This document shows, piece by piece, positions 44,568 to 52,822 of a stretch of DNA of 64,000 nucleotides. Source of the stretch: CAWKMN01 sp963850765 (GTDB lineage Bacteria > Chloroflexota > Anaerolineae > Aggregatilineales > Aggregatilineaceae); NCBI GenBank assembly GCA_963850765.1, contig CAWKMN010000006.1, forward strand, positions 124,001 to 188,000, in the 5' to 3' direction. Both the position numbers and the translations under genes were made by a program. Under the pieces are notes generated by a model, which worked only from the letters and a program-made list of their open reading frames with translations, did no database searches and was not told where the DNA came from. Numbering within the stretch: the stretch's first letter is position 1; each line of letters opens with the position of its first letter.

Positions 44568-45914
44568 CTACTCGGTAAGCAGGACATTTGGCGGGTTGTA
44601 CGGGCAGTACCCGTCGCTGCGGTGGATGCTGATATTCGACCCGGAAAGATCGACCTCATAGCCGATGATCATACCGCCCAGGTCACTGTTCTTCGCCCCG
44701 GACATGCTGACCAGGCCGTTCGGTGCGAGGATCTGGCCGAGCCATTCGTTTCCGTCACCGCTCAGATTGACCGCACCATTAGACAAGTTATTGCTCAACG
44801 TAAAGATGAAAATGCCGCGTGAGTAGGGTATCTGCTTGAAGCCGCCGCTAATTTGAACCGTTCCTAAGGCGACCAGGGTCGCATGCCAGGGTTTATCAGC
44901 GGCGTTGACGACTTTGGTCAGCTTGATATCGCCCTTCGTCACAAAAAGGCCGTCCTTAAGCGTGCCGTTGGGATTTTTGATATCAGCCGGGCCGATATCT
45001 TTGTTCCCAAAATTGTGATAATCCGCGGAGGGTGTTTCCAACTGCACCCAGCCGTCCCAGTCGAAGTCATCGAAACGATAGCCAATGTCTTCTTCGCTCA
45101 GCGTAAAATAGTCCGCCGACGTGATCCCCTTGCCGGGTTCATCGGGCAGCGGGCCGCCTTCGATCTTGGCATCCGAGGCGATATTGGTCGGGCACTCACC
45201 TTGACCGTACTCGACGGGCTCCCCCGCTTCCAGGACGATTTCCTGGCCGCCACCGCAGATATGCATCCCGCAGTTGCTGTGCATGCCGCCCTCTACCGTA
45301 ATGCTGCTGCCGCACAGCTTCAGGATGTCAAGCTTTTCCTCCTGGCTGAGTGCGATAACGGTGAAATCGGTACACCACGTGTTGTATTTGAAGACGGCGG
45401 ACGCATCAACCGTCACGTTGGTTTCGGCAATGCCGATGATGCCCGCGATGAAGGTCGGCTGCGGGAAGTTCGTCTCAACGCGCAGCCCGCGCACCTTGAC
45501 ACACGGAATAGTCCCGGTATCCCCCACCATCCACGGCTCGCCGGAATCAGAATGGGTGATCTCCACCCAGTCGCCATTGGATGCCTGCCGCAGATAGTAG
45601 GCCCGCACATTCGCGCCGCCGTCGGCATTCGGCACCTCGTTGTTGCCCGCGTATTTCCGTACAGCATCCCGAATCTTAAGTTCGGCGTCGTTTGAGGTGT
45701 TGCAGTCATAACCTTTCTCGGTCACGATGGCGGACAGCGCGCCCACCCCCGCGATCGCGGCGGCGTCTGCACCGTTCTGCGCCCGACGCTGGTTCCAGTA
45801 CAGCATCCCGCCATCGAGTGCCAGCCCCACGATGCCCAGCAGCCCGACCATCGCCAGCGCCAACAGAATGGCGATCTGTCCTTTTTCCCCACGATGGATA
45901 AATTGTTTGAGCAT
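44568..45914 (-). CDS. TadG-like protein (Flp pilus-associated)
   Basis: 448 residues from ATG 45914 behind AGGGG. The N-terminus HRGEKGQIAILLALAMVGLLG and 'GLALDGGMLYWNQRRAQNGADAAAIAG' match the TadG/Flp-pilus N-terminal domain, a single helix plus a conserved 'QNGADAAA' block. The long extracellular part is unusual for this family: it has eight or more Cys and a beta-rich end (LSGDGNEWLGQILAPNGLVS). No vWA domain is recognisable. Probably a surface-exposed pilus component. Confidence 0.8.
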   Translation of the reverse strand: MLKQFIHRGEKGQIAILLALAMVGLLGIVGLALDGGMLYWNQRRAQNGADAAAIAGVGALSAIVTEKGYDCNTSNDAELKIRDAVRKYAGNNEVPNADGGANVRAYYLRQASNGDWVEITHSDSGEPWMVGDTGTIPCVKVRGLRVETNFPQPTFIAGIIGIAETNVTVDASAVFKYNTWCTDFTVIALSQEEKLDILKLCGSSITVEGGMHSNCGMHICGGGQEIVLEAGEPVEYGQGECPTNIASDAKIEGGPLPDEPGKGITSADYFTLSEEDIGYRFDDFDWDGWVQLETPSADYHNFGNKDIGPADIKNPNGTLKDGLFVTKGDIKLTKVVNAADKPWHATLVALGTVQISGGFKQIPYSRGIFIFTLSNNLSNGAVNLSGDGNEWLGQILAPNGLVSMSGAKNSDLGGMIIGYEVDLSGSNISIHRSDGYCPYNPPNVLLTE

Positions 45915-45990
45915 AATTCCCCTCGTTAACCAGTGCCCCGATCGGATGATGCGTCCCTGTAAAGTCCCCGGCCCCACCTGTATATGACGA

Positions 45991-47179
45991 CTAGGGGTTG
46001 ACGGGCGGGTCATCGAAGCCGAAAAGTATCTGCGTGAGTACAGCGCCATCCAGCGCGCCCGTCATTTCCTGATCTCCGTCCGCGTCGGCATCTGCCGCGA
46101 GGAGTGATGTCATAGGGATCGTTCAAGGTAGTCAGGTCGTCACTCCTGACCGGTTCGCTGGACTGTCCCACATGCACCTGGTAAAGTCCGTTGCTCAAAT
46201 TGTAGAAATCGGCATGCCCGAATTTGTCAGTCAGCAGCGAGCGGACCGGGTCCTCATCGTCCAGTTGGCCATTAGGACCTAGCTCATAGACAAAGATACG
46301 CACGTCTTTGATACCTTTTTCTTCCGGCTGTCCAAACAGGGTGTCGCCATTCTTATCATCAAAGACCACCACCGGAATAGAAATCGGTCCTGTCTGCGCG
46401 CCAGGACACATGACCATGTCTTGATTCGACGGCGCGCTGGCTAATTCACTGGGGTAGGTCCCGTTGAAGGCGACCAGATAGTACATTCCGTATCCATCGG
46501 TGGGCGAAATGGTGGCGCAGCCATTGCAGTAGGCATTATTGGGATCAGGCTCAGCGACGACAAGTCCGGTAATCACCTCGCGGATTTCGATACGATCCGG
46601 CTTCGGCGAGATAGGAGTCCACCAAAATTTCACATTGTTGGTTGTCAGTGAACAATCCACCTCGGCATTAAATCCGGTGGGGGCCGGCGGCGGATCTTTC
46701 CACTCATCGGTGGCCGCCACGTTTTGGGTGATGGTGCGCCGCGTGGTGTAGTCGATCAGGATCGAGTTGTCGAACATCATCAGGACAGGCGTCAGGGGAA
46801 TCATATCGGTGTGGACGCGGACCACCAGCACATCCCCACCCTGAATGTCGTGATGCGTCACCGCATCACCGCATTCGGCGATCTTGGTCCCCACGGCATC
46901 TTCCCAGTACACGTCGATGTCGCTGCTGTCCAGGTCGAGCAGCCCCGGCACGTCAGTCGCCGCGTCCCGGATGCCCGCGCAGTCGATGTACTGGTAAACG
47001 TCGGCATCCAGCCCCTTGACAATGCCATAACGCACGGCCTGCCGGGACGCGTCCGCGATCTGGGCAAAGCCAAACATCGCGCGCGCCAGATCGATAATGC
47101 CAAACACGAACATGAGAAAGATGGGAACGGTCAGCGCAAACTCGACTAGAGCCTGGCCTTTTTGCACATGGCGTGGCAT
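45991..47179 (-). CDS. TadE-like pseudopilin with large modular extension, one +1 frameshift near the end
   Basis: 395 residues when restored. It starts MPRHVQKGQALVEFALTVPI (TadE domain) at ATG 47179. Then comes a region resembling a fibronectin-type fold (PPPAPTGFNAEVDCSLTTN...) and a SdrD/Cna-B-like segment (IPVVVFDDKNGDTLFGQPEEKGIKDVRIFVYE; DKFGHADFYNLSNGLYQV). In the open frame the end is a run of Arg and Gly. Removing one G from 46115-46117 gives NDPMTSLLAADADADGDQEM (a calcium-loop, dockerin-like pattern) ending at TAG 45991. The modules suggest adhesion or surface display through the pilus. Confidence 0.75.
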
Positions 47180-47566
47180 CGATAAATCCCCCTTCAATAA
47201 ATCCCGCTTTTTTGCTGTACCTGATCATTATCAATAGGATGACTATTTTTGGCTGTTTGCCAGATTCGCTAATACAGAGACTCAGCGATTGCTATGCCCC
47301 TGATTTAACGCCGATCGTGTTCCTTAGATTTTGTAACTGCGGCTTGAGCGAACGGCCCGGCCACACACCCTAGAGATAGAAGCTTGTTCACTTCATCTGA
47401 CATTACACCGAAAGCCCTGTGCGAATGTTACCATTGTCCTACAAACCTAAAGCTTTCATTAATTTATTAGTCGGTCTGTTTAAATTTATAAATTAAAGAA
47501 CGATTAAAACGGTTAGAATTGACTTACTTTGAGTCAAACTCGCAGGTCATGGAGACACTCTGGCGC
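47180..47566. other. AT-rich non-coding region upstream of the Tad-like genes
   Basis: About 390 bp with no convincing gene. It is markedly more AT-rich than its surroundings. It contains a small inverted repeat, TTGACT (47519-47524) and AGTCAA (47532-47537), and must hold the promoter of the Tad-like operon; GATAAT near 47230 on the minus strand is a candidate -10 box. Confidence 0.4.
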
Positions 47567-47601
47567 AAAAAAAGAGCCTCACAGGAACCAACCTGTGAGG
47601 C
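47567..47601 (-). terminator. intrinsic terminator of the aldo/keto reductase gene
   Basis: On the minus strand GCCTCACAGG (complement of 47592-47601) and CCTGTGAGGC (complement of 47576-47585) form a perfect 10-bp stem with a 6-nt loop; a run of seven Ts follows (complement of 47567-47573). Confidence 0.88.
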
Positions 47602-47651
47602 CGTATAAGACTGTTCAAACAGCTACTGCGATCAGCCGCTGCGGGCGATCC

Positions 47652-48623
47652 TTACCACGCGTAGGCTTCGGGAGCTGCGCCGCCCGGTCCGGGCCAGATC
47701 TCATCGATCTTCTTGAGCATATCGTCTGTCCAGGAGATTTCCAGCGCGCGCAGACTGCCGTCAAGCTGGGCGATGGTGCGCGGCCCGATGATCGGCGCCG
47801 TGACGGTGGGCTGGTGCAGCAGCCAGGACAGTGCGACATCAGCAGGCTGCTCGCCGATCTCACGGCAGAAGGCTTCGTACTGCTCCAGCTTGGGGCGAAG
47901 CTCTTCGATGCGCTTCTGGACATTCTCCTCCATACGCCGCCCCTCGCTGACCTTCTGCAACGCACCGCCCAACAGGCCCCCGGCCAGCGGGCTCCACGGG
48001 ATCACGCCCAGGCCGAATCCCTGGCAGGCCGGCAGCACTTCCAACTCGACCATACGCGCCGTCAGGTTGTACAGGCTTTGCTCGCAGACAAGACCCATGA
48101 AGTGCCGCTGCTGAGCGACGCCCTGCGCCTGCACGATGTGCCAGCCGGCAAAGTTGCTGCTGCCCGCGTAGATCACCTTGCCCGCGGTGACCAACTGCTC
48201 CATTGCCTGCCAGATTTCCTCCCAGGGGCTGTTGCGATCCACATGATGCATCTGGTACAGATCGATGCGATCGGTCTTCATGCGGCGCAGGCTTTCGTCG
48301 CAGGCACGGCGGATATGATAGGCTGACAGCCGCGATTCGTTCGGCCAGTCACCCATGCCGCCGTAGACCTTGGTGGCGATGACGATCTTTTCGCGCCGCC
48401 CCCCACCCTGAGCCAGCCACCGGCCGACAATCTGTTCGGTGACGCCTTCGCCCTTTTTCCAGCCATAGACATTCGCCGTATCAAAGAAGTTGATCCCCAG
48501 ATCGAGCGCCCGGTCCATGATCGCGTAGCTGTCGGGTTCGGTCGTCTGCGGTCCAAAATTCATGGTGCCGAGACACAAACGGCTGACTTTGAGCCCGGTG
48601 CGGCCAAGTTGTGTGTATTCCAT
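47652..48623 (-). CDS. aldo/keto reductase
   Basis: NADPH-dependent oxidoreductase of the AKR superfamily, 323 residues from ATG 48623 behind GGGAGGAAG. Catalytic tetrad regions are visible: DTANVYG (Asp and Tyr), ATKVYGGMGDWP (Lys) and LYQMHHVD (His). GSSNFAGWHIVQAQ and the C-terminal IIGPRTIAQLDGSLRAL fit the YghZ/Gpr-like group. Substrate unknown. It has its own strong terminator. Confidence 0.92.
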   Translation of the reverse strand: MEYTQLGRTGLKVSRLCLGTMNFGPQTTEPDSYAIMDRALDLGINFFDTANVYGWKKGEGVTEQIVGRWLAQGGGRREKIVIATKVYGGMGDWPNESRLSAYHIRRACDESLRRMKTDRIDLYQMHHVDRNSPWEEIWQAMEQLVTAGKVIYAGSSNFAGWHIVQAQGVAQQRHFMGLVCEQSLYNLTARMVELEVLPACQGFGLGVIPWSPLAGGLLGGALQKVSEGRRMEENVQKRIEELRPKLEQYEAFCREIGEQPADVALSWLLHQPTVTAPIIGPRTIAQLDGSLRALEISWTDDMLKKIDEIWPGPGGAAPEAYAW

Positions 48624-48719
48624 CGTGCTTCCTCCCAAAAATTATCTGATCCCAGATCATGTTGCCCGTTATGTCGGCGGGCCACCACCCCTAATTATCG
48701 CCTATTTCGAGCCACGCGA

Positions 48720-48868
48720 CATCACATCGGGTGCATTTCACAGAGATCACGTAGGAGCGCCCCTGTGTGCTCCCAGTCGCGCGCGCGACCCGCGGCTGCG
48801 CCGCGCCGGACACGGGGTCCGCCCTACAACACTTCTCGTGAATCAACTGAAATGCACCCCATCACATC
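48720..48868. mobile_element. MITE-like element, 131 bp with 12-bp terminal inverted repeats and 9-bp target duplication
   Basis: The element 48729-48859 begins GGGTGCATTTCA and ends TGAAATGCACCC, perfect 12-bp inverted repeats. It is flanked on both sides by CATCACATC (48720-48728 and 48860-48868), a 9-bp direct repeat as made by transposition. No coding capacity. The GC-rich centre differs from the AT-richer flanks. Target size and ends would suit an IS256-type transposase, but the parent IS is not in this window. Confidence 0.82.
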
Positions 48869-48890
48869 GCGGAATACACTTGGCCGGTGC

Positions 48891-49925
48891 CTAACTCCGC
48901 GCCCGCACCGATTGCCGCTCGACAAACTCCACCGGCAGCACGATATGTTCGGATTCGACGGCTTTCCCTTCGATCAGGTCCAGCAGCAGGCGGGCGGCGA
49001 CGCGGCCTTTTTCCGCGCTGGGCTGGCGAACGGTCGTCAGGGGCGGCGAAGTGAGCGCGCTGAACGAAATGTCGTCAAAACCCATCAGGGACAGATCGTC
49101 GGGGATATTCAGGTTCAGTTCGTGGACGGCGCGCAGCACGCCATACAGCAGCACATCGGCCATCGCCACGATCGCCGTGGGGTGCCAGCTTGTCCGCCAG
49201 AACGAGCGAAAGGCGCGATAGCCTTCGCCCGCCTCGACGGTACACTCGATCAGCCGGATATGGCGATCGTCAATGCTCAACCCCTGCTCCTCAAGCGCGC
49301 GCACGTAACCGTTAATCCGCCGGCGAAGCAGGCCGGTATAATCGCTGTACTTGCCATAATGCTCGGAGCGCATTCCCAGGATGGCGATCTGGCGGTGGCC
49401 GTGGTCGAGGATATAGCGCATGGCGGCATAGGCACCCTGTTCATCCTCCACGTTCACGCACGGCAGCCCGTGGGTCGGCTCGCTGTCCACCGTGACGAAG
49501 GGCACGCCGCGCTGCTGCAGCACGGTAATCGTCCGGCGGAACGGCTCCAGCCCCATCGTGATGAAACCATCCACGGCAGCGCGCACAATGGCGCGGCGCA
49601 GGCTGCCCTTCAGCGGTGGCACCAACATCAGCGAGATCCCGGCATCATGGCAGGTTTCGCCAATCCCTTCCACAAACTCAAAGGTGTGCGGGTTAAGCGC
49701 CACGGTTGGGATCGGCTGGGGCATCAGCAGGCCAATACAGCCGGTGCGCCCCGTCTTGAGGTTGCTGGCGAGCGGATCGGGGTTGTAGCCGAGTTCTTCG
49801 GCCACCTTGAGAATATGCTTGAGAGTCGTCTCCGACAGCCGGTCTGGATTATTGAACGCAAATGATACGGCTGTTTTGGAGACTCCCGCCTTTTTGGCGA
49901 TGTCTTCAATCGTAACTTTGGGCAT
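48891..49925 (-). CDS. LacI-family transcriptional regulator
   Basis: A 344-residue sugar-responsive repressor. The N-terminal helix-turn-helix (VTIEDIAKKAGVSKTAVSFA) and hinge (DPLASNLKTGRTG) are followed by the periplasmic-binding-like sensor domain. Recognition-helix positions 17, 18 and 22 read Lys, Thr, Phe; CebR-type repressors have an aromatic at the last. Two operator types are visible in the window: TGGGAGCGCTCTCA before the glucoside genes (2412), and a dyad near its own promoter (49996). Which it binds is open. Single gene. Confidence 0.92.
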   Translation of the reverse strand: MPKVTIEDIAKKAGVSKTAVSFAFNNPDRLSETTLKHILKVAEELGYNPDPLASNLKTGRTGCIGLLMPQPIPTVALNPHTFEFVEGIGETCHDAGISLMLVPPLKGSLRRAIVRAAVDGFITMGLEPFRRTITVLQQRGVPFVTVDSEPTHGLPCVNVEDEQGAYAAMRYILDHGHRQIAILGMRSEHYGKYSDYTGLLRRRINGYVRALEEQGLSIDDRHIRLIECTVEAGEGYRAFRSFWRTSWHPTAIVAMADVLLYGVLRAVHELNLNIPDDLSLMGFDDISFSALTSPPLTTVRQPSAEKGRVAARLLLDLIEGKAVESEHIVLPVEFVERQSVRARS

Positions 49926-49971
49926 GATTCTTTATCAGACCAATTGTTTCAGGCCAAAATTTCGTTTGCTA

Positions 49972-50007
49972 ATTATACCGATAGTTCTGAAAAGGTAAAC
50001 CGATTTA
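49972..50007 (-). promoter_or_regulatory. promoter and possible autoregulatory operator of the LacI gene
   Basis: On the minus strand TATAAT (complement of 49972-49977) is a clear -10 box. Upstream, TAAACCGATTTA (49996-50007) is a CG-centred dyad with one mismatch, a typical LacI-family operator shape. It overlaps the expected -35 region. Confidence 0.45.
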
Positions 50008-50014
50008 TCTCCGG

Positions 50015-50090
50015 CTGTGAGTCGTGAGTTATGAGTTAGGAGAAGTTACACCTCTTTTCTCACAACTCATGACTTACAACTCATAACCCA
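50015..50090. repeat. word-like inverted repeat (GAGTTATGAGTT / AACTCATAACCC)
   Basis: GTGAGTCGTGAGTTATGAGTTAGGAG is mirrored by CTCACAACTCATGACTTACAACTCATAACCC. The words are the same as in the outer layer of the repeat at 6551-6790. It lies between the LacI gene and the terminator of the SnoaL-like gene. Confidence 0.6.
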
Positions 50091-50091
50091 C

Positions 50092-50113
50092 AAAAAAAGC
50101 CCCCGAAGGGGCT
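50092..50113 (-). terminator. intrinsic terminator of the SnoaL-like gene
   Basis: On the minus strand AGCCCC-TTCG-GGGGCT (complement of 50098-50113) followed by seven Ts (complement of 50092-50098). UUCG tetraloop-type hairpin. Confidence 0.85.
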
Positions 50114-50128
50114 GAGCGGTCGTCTCAG

Positions 50129-50512
50129 TTAGAACATCCCGTTGGTATGGGCCATCGTCGCCGGGATGTCCTGCGCCACGTCCCAATGCTCATCCAGCTT
50201 GCCGTCCTTGAGACGGAAAATATCCACGATGGCCGTTCCCGGTCCGTCTTTCGTAAAACGATACAGCGAATGGGTGATGACGTAATCGCCATCCGCCCAG
50301 ATCTGCTTGAGCTCCCAACTCAGATCGGGGAATGCCGCAAAAAAGCCCGGCAGCGCTTGCAGGAAGCCCGCCTTCCCAGTGGGCACCTGCGGATTATGCT
50401 GAATATAACGGTCGGTCAGGTGTTCGGCGGCTGCTTGTGCGTTCTTCTCGTTAAACGCTTTGTTCAGCACATCTTTTACGATGTTCTTGTTCGTCTCGGC
50501 CTGCGCAGACAT
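50129..50512 (-). CDS. SnoaL-like (NTF2-fold) polyketide-cyclase family protein
   Basis: A 127-residue single-domain protein of the SnoaL/ester-cyclase group: NKAFNEKNAQAAAEHLTDRYIQHNP, FPDLSWELKQIWADGDYVITH and VDIFRLKDGKLDEHWDVAQ are the usual family features. Such proteins bind small hydrophobic molecules; many have no known reaction. It stands alone with its own terminator. Confidence 0.85.
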   Translation of the reverse strand: MSAQAETNKNIVKDVLNKAFNEKNAQAAAEHLTDRYIQHNPQVPTGKAGFLQALPGFFAAFPDLSWELKQIWADGDYVITHSLYRFTKDGPGTAIVDIFRLKDGKLDEHWDVAQDIPATMAHTNGMF

Positions 50513-50598
50513 GATCTCTCTCCCGTTGGTAACAGCTATGATTACAGATTGTGGGAGGAGTCAGTCTAGCCGCTTTTGATTCACTTTTCAAGTATCCA

Positions 50599-51720
50599 CT
50601 ACAATCCCGCGTCTTTGGCGGCTTCCCACAGCGCATCCATCTCCGCCAGCGACAGATCATCAAAGGCGCGGCCCTGGGCAGCGGCCTGCTGCTCGATATA
50701 CACAAAGCGCCGGAAAAATCGCGCGTTTGTGCCGCGCAGCGCGGCTTCGGCATCGACGCCCAGCCAGCGCGCCCAGTTCACCACAGCAAACAGCAGATCA
50801 CCGATCTCTTGCTCGCGGGCGGCGGAATCGGCAGCGGTCTGCACTTCCTCGATTTCCTCATGGACCTTGGCGATCACCGGCTCGATCGTGTCCCAATCAA
50901 ATTTGACGCGGGCGGCACGGTCCTGGTAGCTGTAGGCCAGTGACAGCGCGGGCAGCGCCTTCGGCACCCCGTCCAGCCGCGATTTGGGCTTATCAGCGGA
51001 TTGCTTTTCCGCCTGTTTGAGCCGGTCCCAGTTGACCTTCACATCCTGGTCGTCCTCCACGGCGACATCACCCCACACGTGCGGATGCCGCCGGATGATC
51101 TTCTCGATGACGCCCGCCAGCACATCCGCCATGCGGAAGCTGCCCGCTTCCACCGCGATCTGGCTGTGCAGGACGATTTGCAGCAGCAGATCGCCCAGTT
51201 CCTCGCGCAGAGCGTCGATGTCGCCGGTGTCGAGCGCATCCAGCACTTCATACGCCTCTTCAAGGAGATAGGGGCGCAGCGACTGGTGAGTCTGCTTGCG
51301 ATCCCACGGGCAGCCCTCCGGCGCGCGCAGGTGCGCGATCACCTCCTGGAAGCGCTCGAAGCTGCCCGGCTGCGGCAGCGGCGGGATATAAAGTACCATC
51401 CAGGAACGCGGCTGCGACACCGTACCGAGCGACTCCACGGTCAGATCGACCACTGTGCCCGCAGCCGAATCCGCAGGGTCAACACCATGCACCAGCCGGA
51501 CCGGATGCGTGCCCGGATACTGGTTGAGCAGCACGGCGCGCAGGTGCGACACTCCGGGCGTGTCCACGCCCAGGATCAGCGCCGGGACATCCGGGTTGAG
51601 CGGCGGATGGTGGCTGCCAGCCCAATCGGCGGCATGGAAGATTTGCAGCCCGGTCAGATCATCCACCTTCAGCGCGCGCAGCGCCGGCTCGATCAGGTGC
51701 AGACTGGAACCCAGTATCAT
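50599..51720 (-). CDS. mazG: MazG nucleoside triphosphate pyrophosphohydrolase with truncated methylase-like N-terminus
   Basis: 373 residues from ATG 51720, preceded by GAGGTGAT. Residues about 120-373 are a full two-domain MazG: GCPWDRKQTHQSLRPYLLEE, EEAYEVLD with EELGDLL in domain 1 and HEEIEEVQ with EQEIGDLLFAVVNWAR in domain 2. It hydrolyses aberrant or stress NTPs. The first about 115 residues (HLRAVLLNQYPGTHPVRLVHGV, WMVLYIPPLP) resemble the C-terminal part of the tetrapyrrole-methylase domain that precedes MazG in YabN. The SAM-binding half is absent, so it is probably a relic or structural module. Confidence 0.88.
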   Translation of the reverse strand: MILGSSLHLIEPALRALKVDDLTGLQIFHAADWAGSHHPPLNPDVPALILGVDTPGVSHLRAVLLNQYPGTHPVRLVHGVDPADSAAGTVVDLTVESLGTVSQPRSWMVLYIPPLPQPGSFERFQEVIAHLRAPEGCPWDRKQTHQSLRPYLLEEAYEVLDALDTGDIDALREELGDLLLQIVLHSQIAVEAGSFRMADVLAGVIEKIIRRHPHVWGDVAVEDDQDVKVNWDRLKQAEKQSADKPKSRLDGVPKALPALSLAYSYQDRAARVKFDWDTIEPVIAKVHEEIEEVQTAADSAAREQEIGDLLFAVVNWARWLGVDAEAALRGTNARFFRRFVYIEQQAAAQGRAFDDLSLAEMDALWEAAKDAGL

Positions 51721-51779
51721 GAGATCACCTCGGGGAAATACCTGTGAATCGCCTGATGCGTCAGATGATAACGTCATTT

Positions 51780-51832
51780 GTAGGGGCGACCCGCCGGGTT
51801 ATACAGGGCGGGTTTGTTAACCCGCCCCTACA
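51780..51832. repeat. double hairpin repeat (GGGGCGACCC... and GGGCGGGTTTGTTAACCCGCCC)
   Basis: A TAGGGGCGACCCGCCGGGTT half-element joined to a full GGGCGGGTTTGTTAACCCGCCC hairpin ending CCCCTAC. The same hairpin is at 6616 and 29853. It sits between the mazG promoter region and the end of the ribosomal operon. Confidence 0.8.
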
Positions 51833-51904
51833 AGATCGCATTATCTCAGACGAGATGCAAATCGCTAATGGCAAATCGCTAACCGCTAACAAACGAAAAC
51901 AGAC

Positions 51905-51925
51905 AAAACCCCTGCGGGCAGGGAC
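51905..51925 (-). terminator. probable terminator of the ribosomal-protein operon
   Basis: On the minus strand CCCTGCCCGCAGGG (complement of 51910-51923) is followed by GTTTTGTCTGTTTTCG. Short stem and interrupted T-run, but placed just after rpsI where the long operon should end. Confidence 0.5.
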
Positions 51926-51967
51926 TTGTCTGCTTTATTCCAATCATCGGGGCGACGATGCCCGCAA

Positions 51968-52363
51968 TTAACGCTTGGTGTAGGTCGGGGCCTTACGCGC
52001 ACGCTTGAGGCCGGGTTTCTTGCGCTCTTTGATGCGTGGATCGCGTGACAGGAATTCACCCTGGCGCAGTACATTACGCCATTCGGGCTCGACCTTCAGC
52101 AGCGCCCGTGCCAGACCGAGCTGGATCGCGTCCCGCTGGCCGGTGGGGCCGCCGCCGTTTACCCGCACGGTGACGTTGTAGGAGGCTTCCTGGCCGACCG
52201 AACGCAGCGGCGCCAGGGCCACTTCCAGATCGCCTTCGCGGGGCAGAAAGTCGCTGCCGGGCTTGTCGTTAATGATGACGCTGCCGTTGCCGCCCGTCCA
52301 GATACGGACTCGCGCGGTGGCGGTCTTGCGCCGCCCAATGCCTTCGTAGTACTGTGTTGACAT
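51968..52363 (-). CDS. rpsI: 30S ribosomal protein S9
   Basis: 131 residues. Starts MSTQYYEGIGRRKTATARV and ends with the basic tail KERKKPGLKRARKAPTYTKR that reaches the tRNA in the P site of the small subunit. Last gene of the long ribosomal cluster, 23 bp after rplM, the usual L13-S9 pair. Confidence 0.97.
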   Translation of the reverse strand: MSTQYYEGIGRRKTATARVRIWTGGNGSVIINDKPGSDFLPREGDLEVALAPLRSVGQEASYNVTVRVNGGGPTGQRDAIQLGLARALLKVEPEWRNVLRQGEFLSRDPRIKERKKPGLKRARKAPTYTKR

Positions 52364-52386
52364 AATCGATTCTTTCCTCTGCCTGC

Positions 52387-52821
52387 CTACAGCTCGAACA
52401 CTTTAGGCTTTTGGGCCTCGTGCGGATGGCTGTCGCCCGCGTATATCTTGAGCTTCTTGATCATCTGGCGGCCCAGCTTGTTCTTGGGCAGCATCCCGCG
52501 CACCGCGGTTTCGATGACGCGCTCCGGGTAGCGGTCCATCTGTTCGCGCATGGTGCGCGACTTGATCCCACCGGGATAACCGGAGTGCCAGTAATAGCGT
52601 TCCTGGTCCAGCTTGCGGCCAGTGACCCGCACCTTTTCGCAGTTGATCACGATCACGAAATCGCCTACGTCCATGTGCGGGGAAAAGATCGGTTTGTGTT
52701 TGCCACGCAGAAGATGCGCGATCTGGGAAGCGAGACGCCCCAGCGTTTGGCCTTTGGCATCGATCACCAACCACTCGCGCTGGATATCTTCTGGCTTAGG
52801 CGTGTAGGTCTTGATCCTCAT
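52387..52821 (-). CDS. rplM: 50S ribosomal protein L13
   Basis: 144 residues, normal length. The start MRIKTYTPKPEDIQREW is fixed by GGAG 8 bases upstream; blocks VIDAKGQTLGRLAS and RGMLPKNKLGRQM are typical. Early assembly protein of the 50S subunit. Its ATG lies one base after the truA stop, so the two are probably coupled. Confidence 0.97.
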   Translation of the reverse strand: MRIKTYTPKPEDIQREWLVIDAKGQTLGRLASQIAHLLRGKHKPIFSPHMDVGDFVIVINCEKVRVTGRKLDQERYYWHSGYPGGIKSRTMREQMDRYPERVIETAVRGMLPKNKLGRQMIKKLKIYAGDSHPHEAQKPKVFEL

Positions 52822-52822
52822 C

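Noticed and set aside
48609..49865. A 418-codon plus-strand frame across the LacI gene
   Set aside because: Antisense shadow of a complete LacI-family gene and of the MITE; no start signal.
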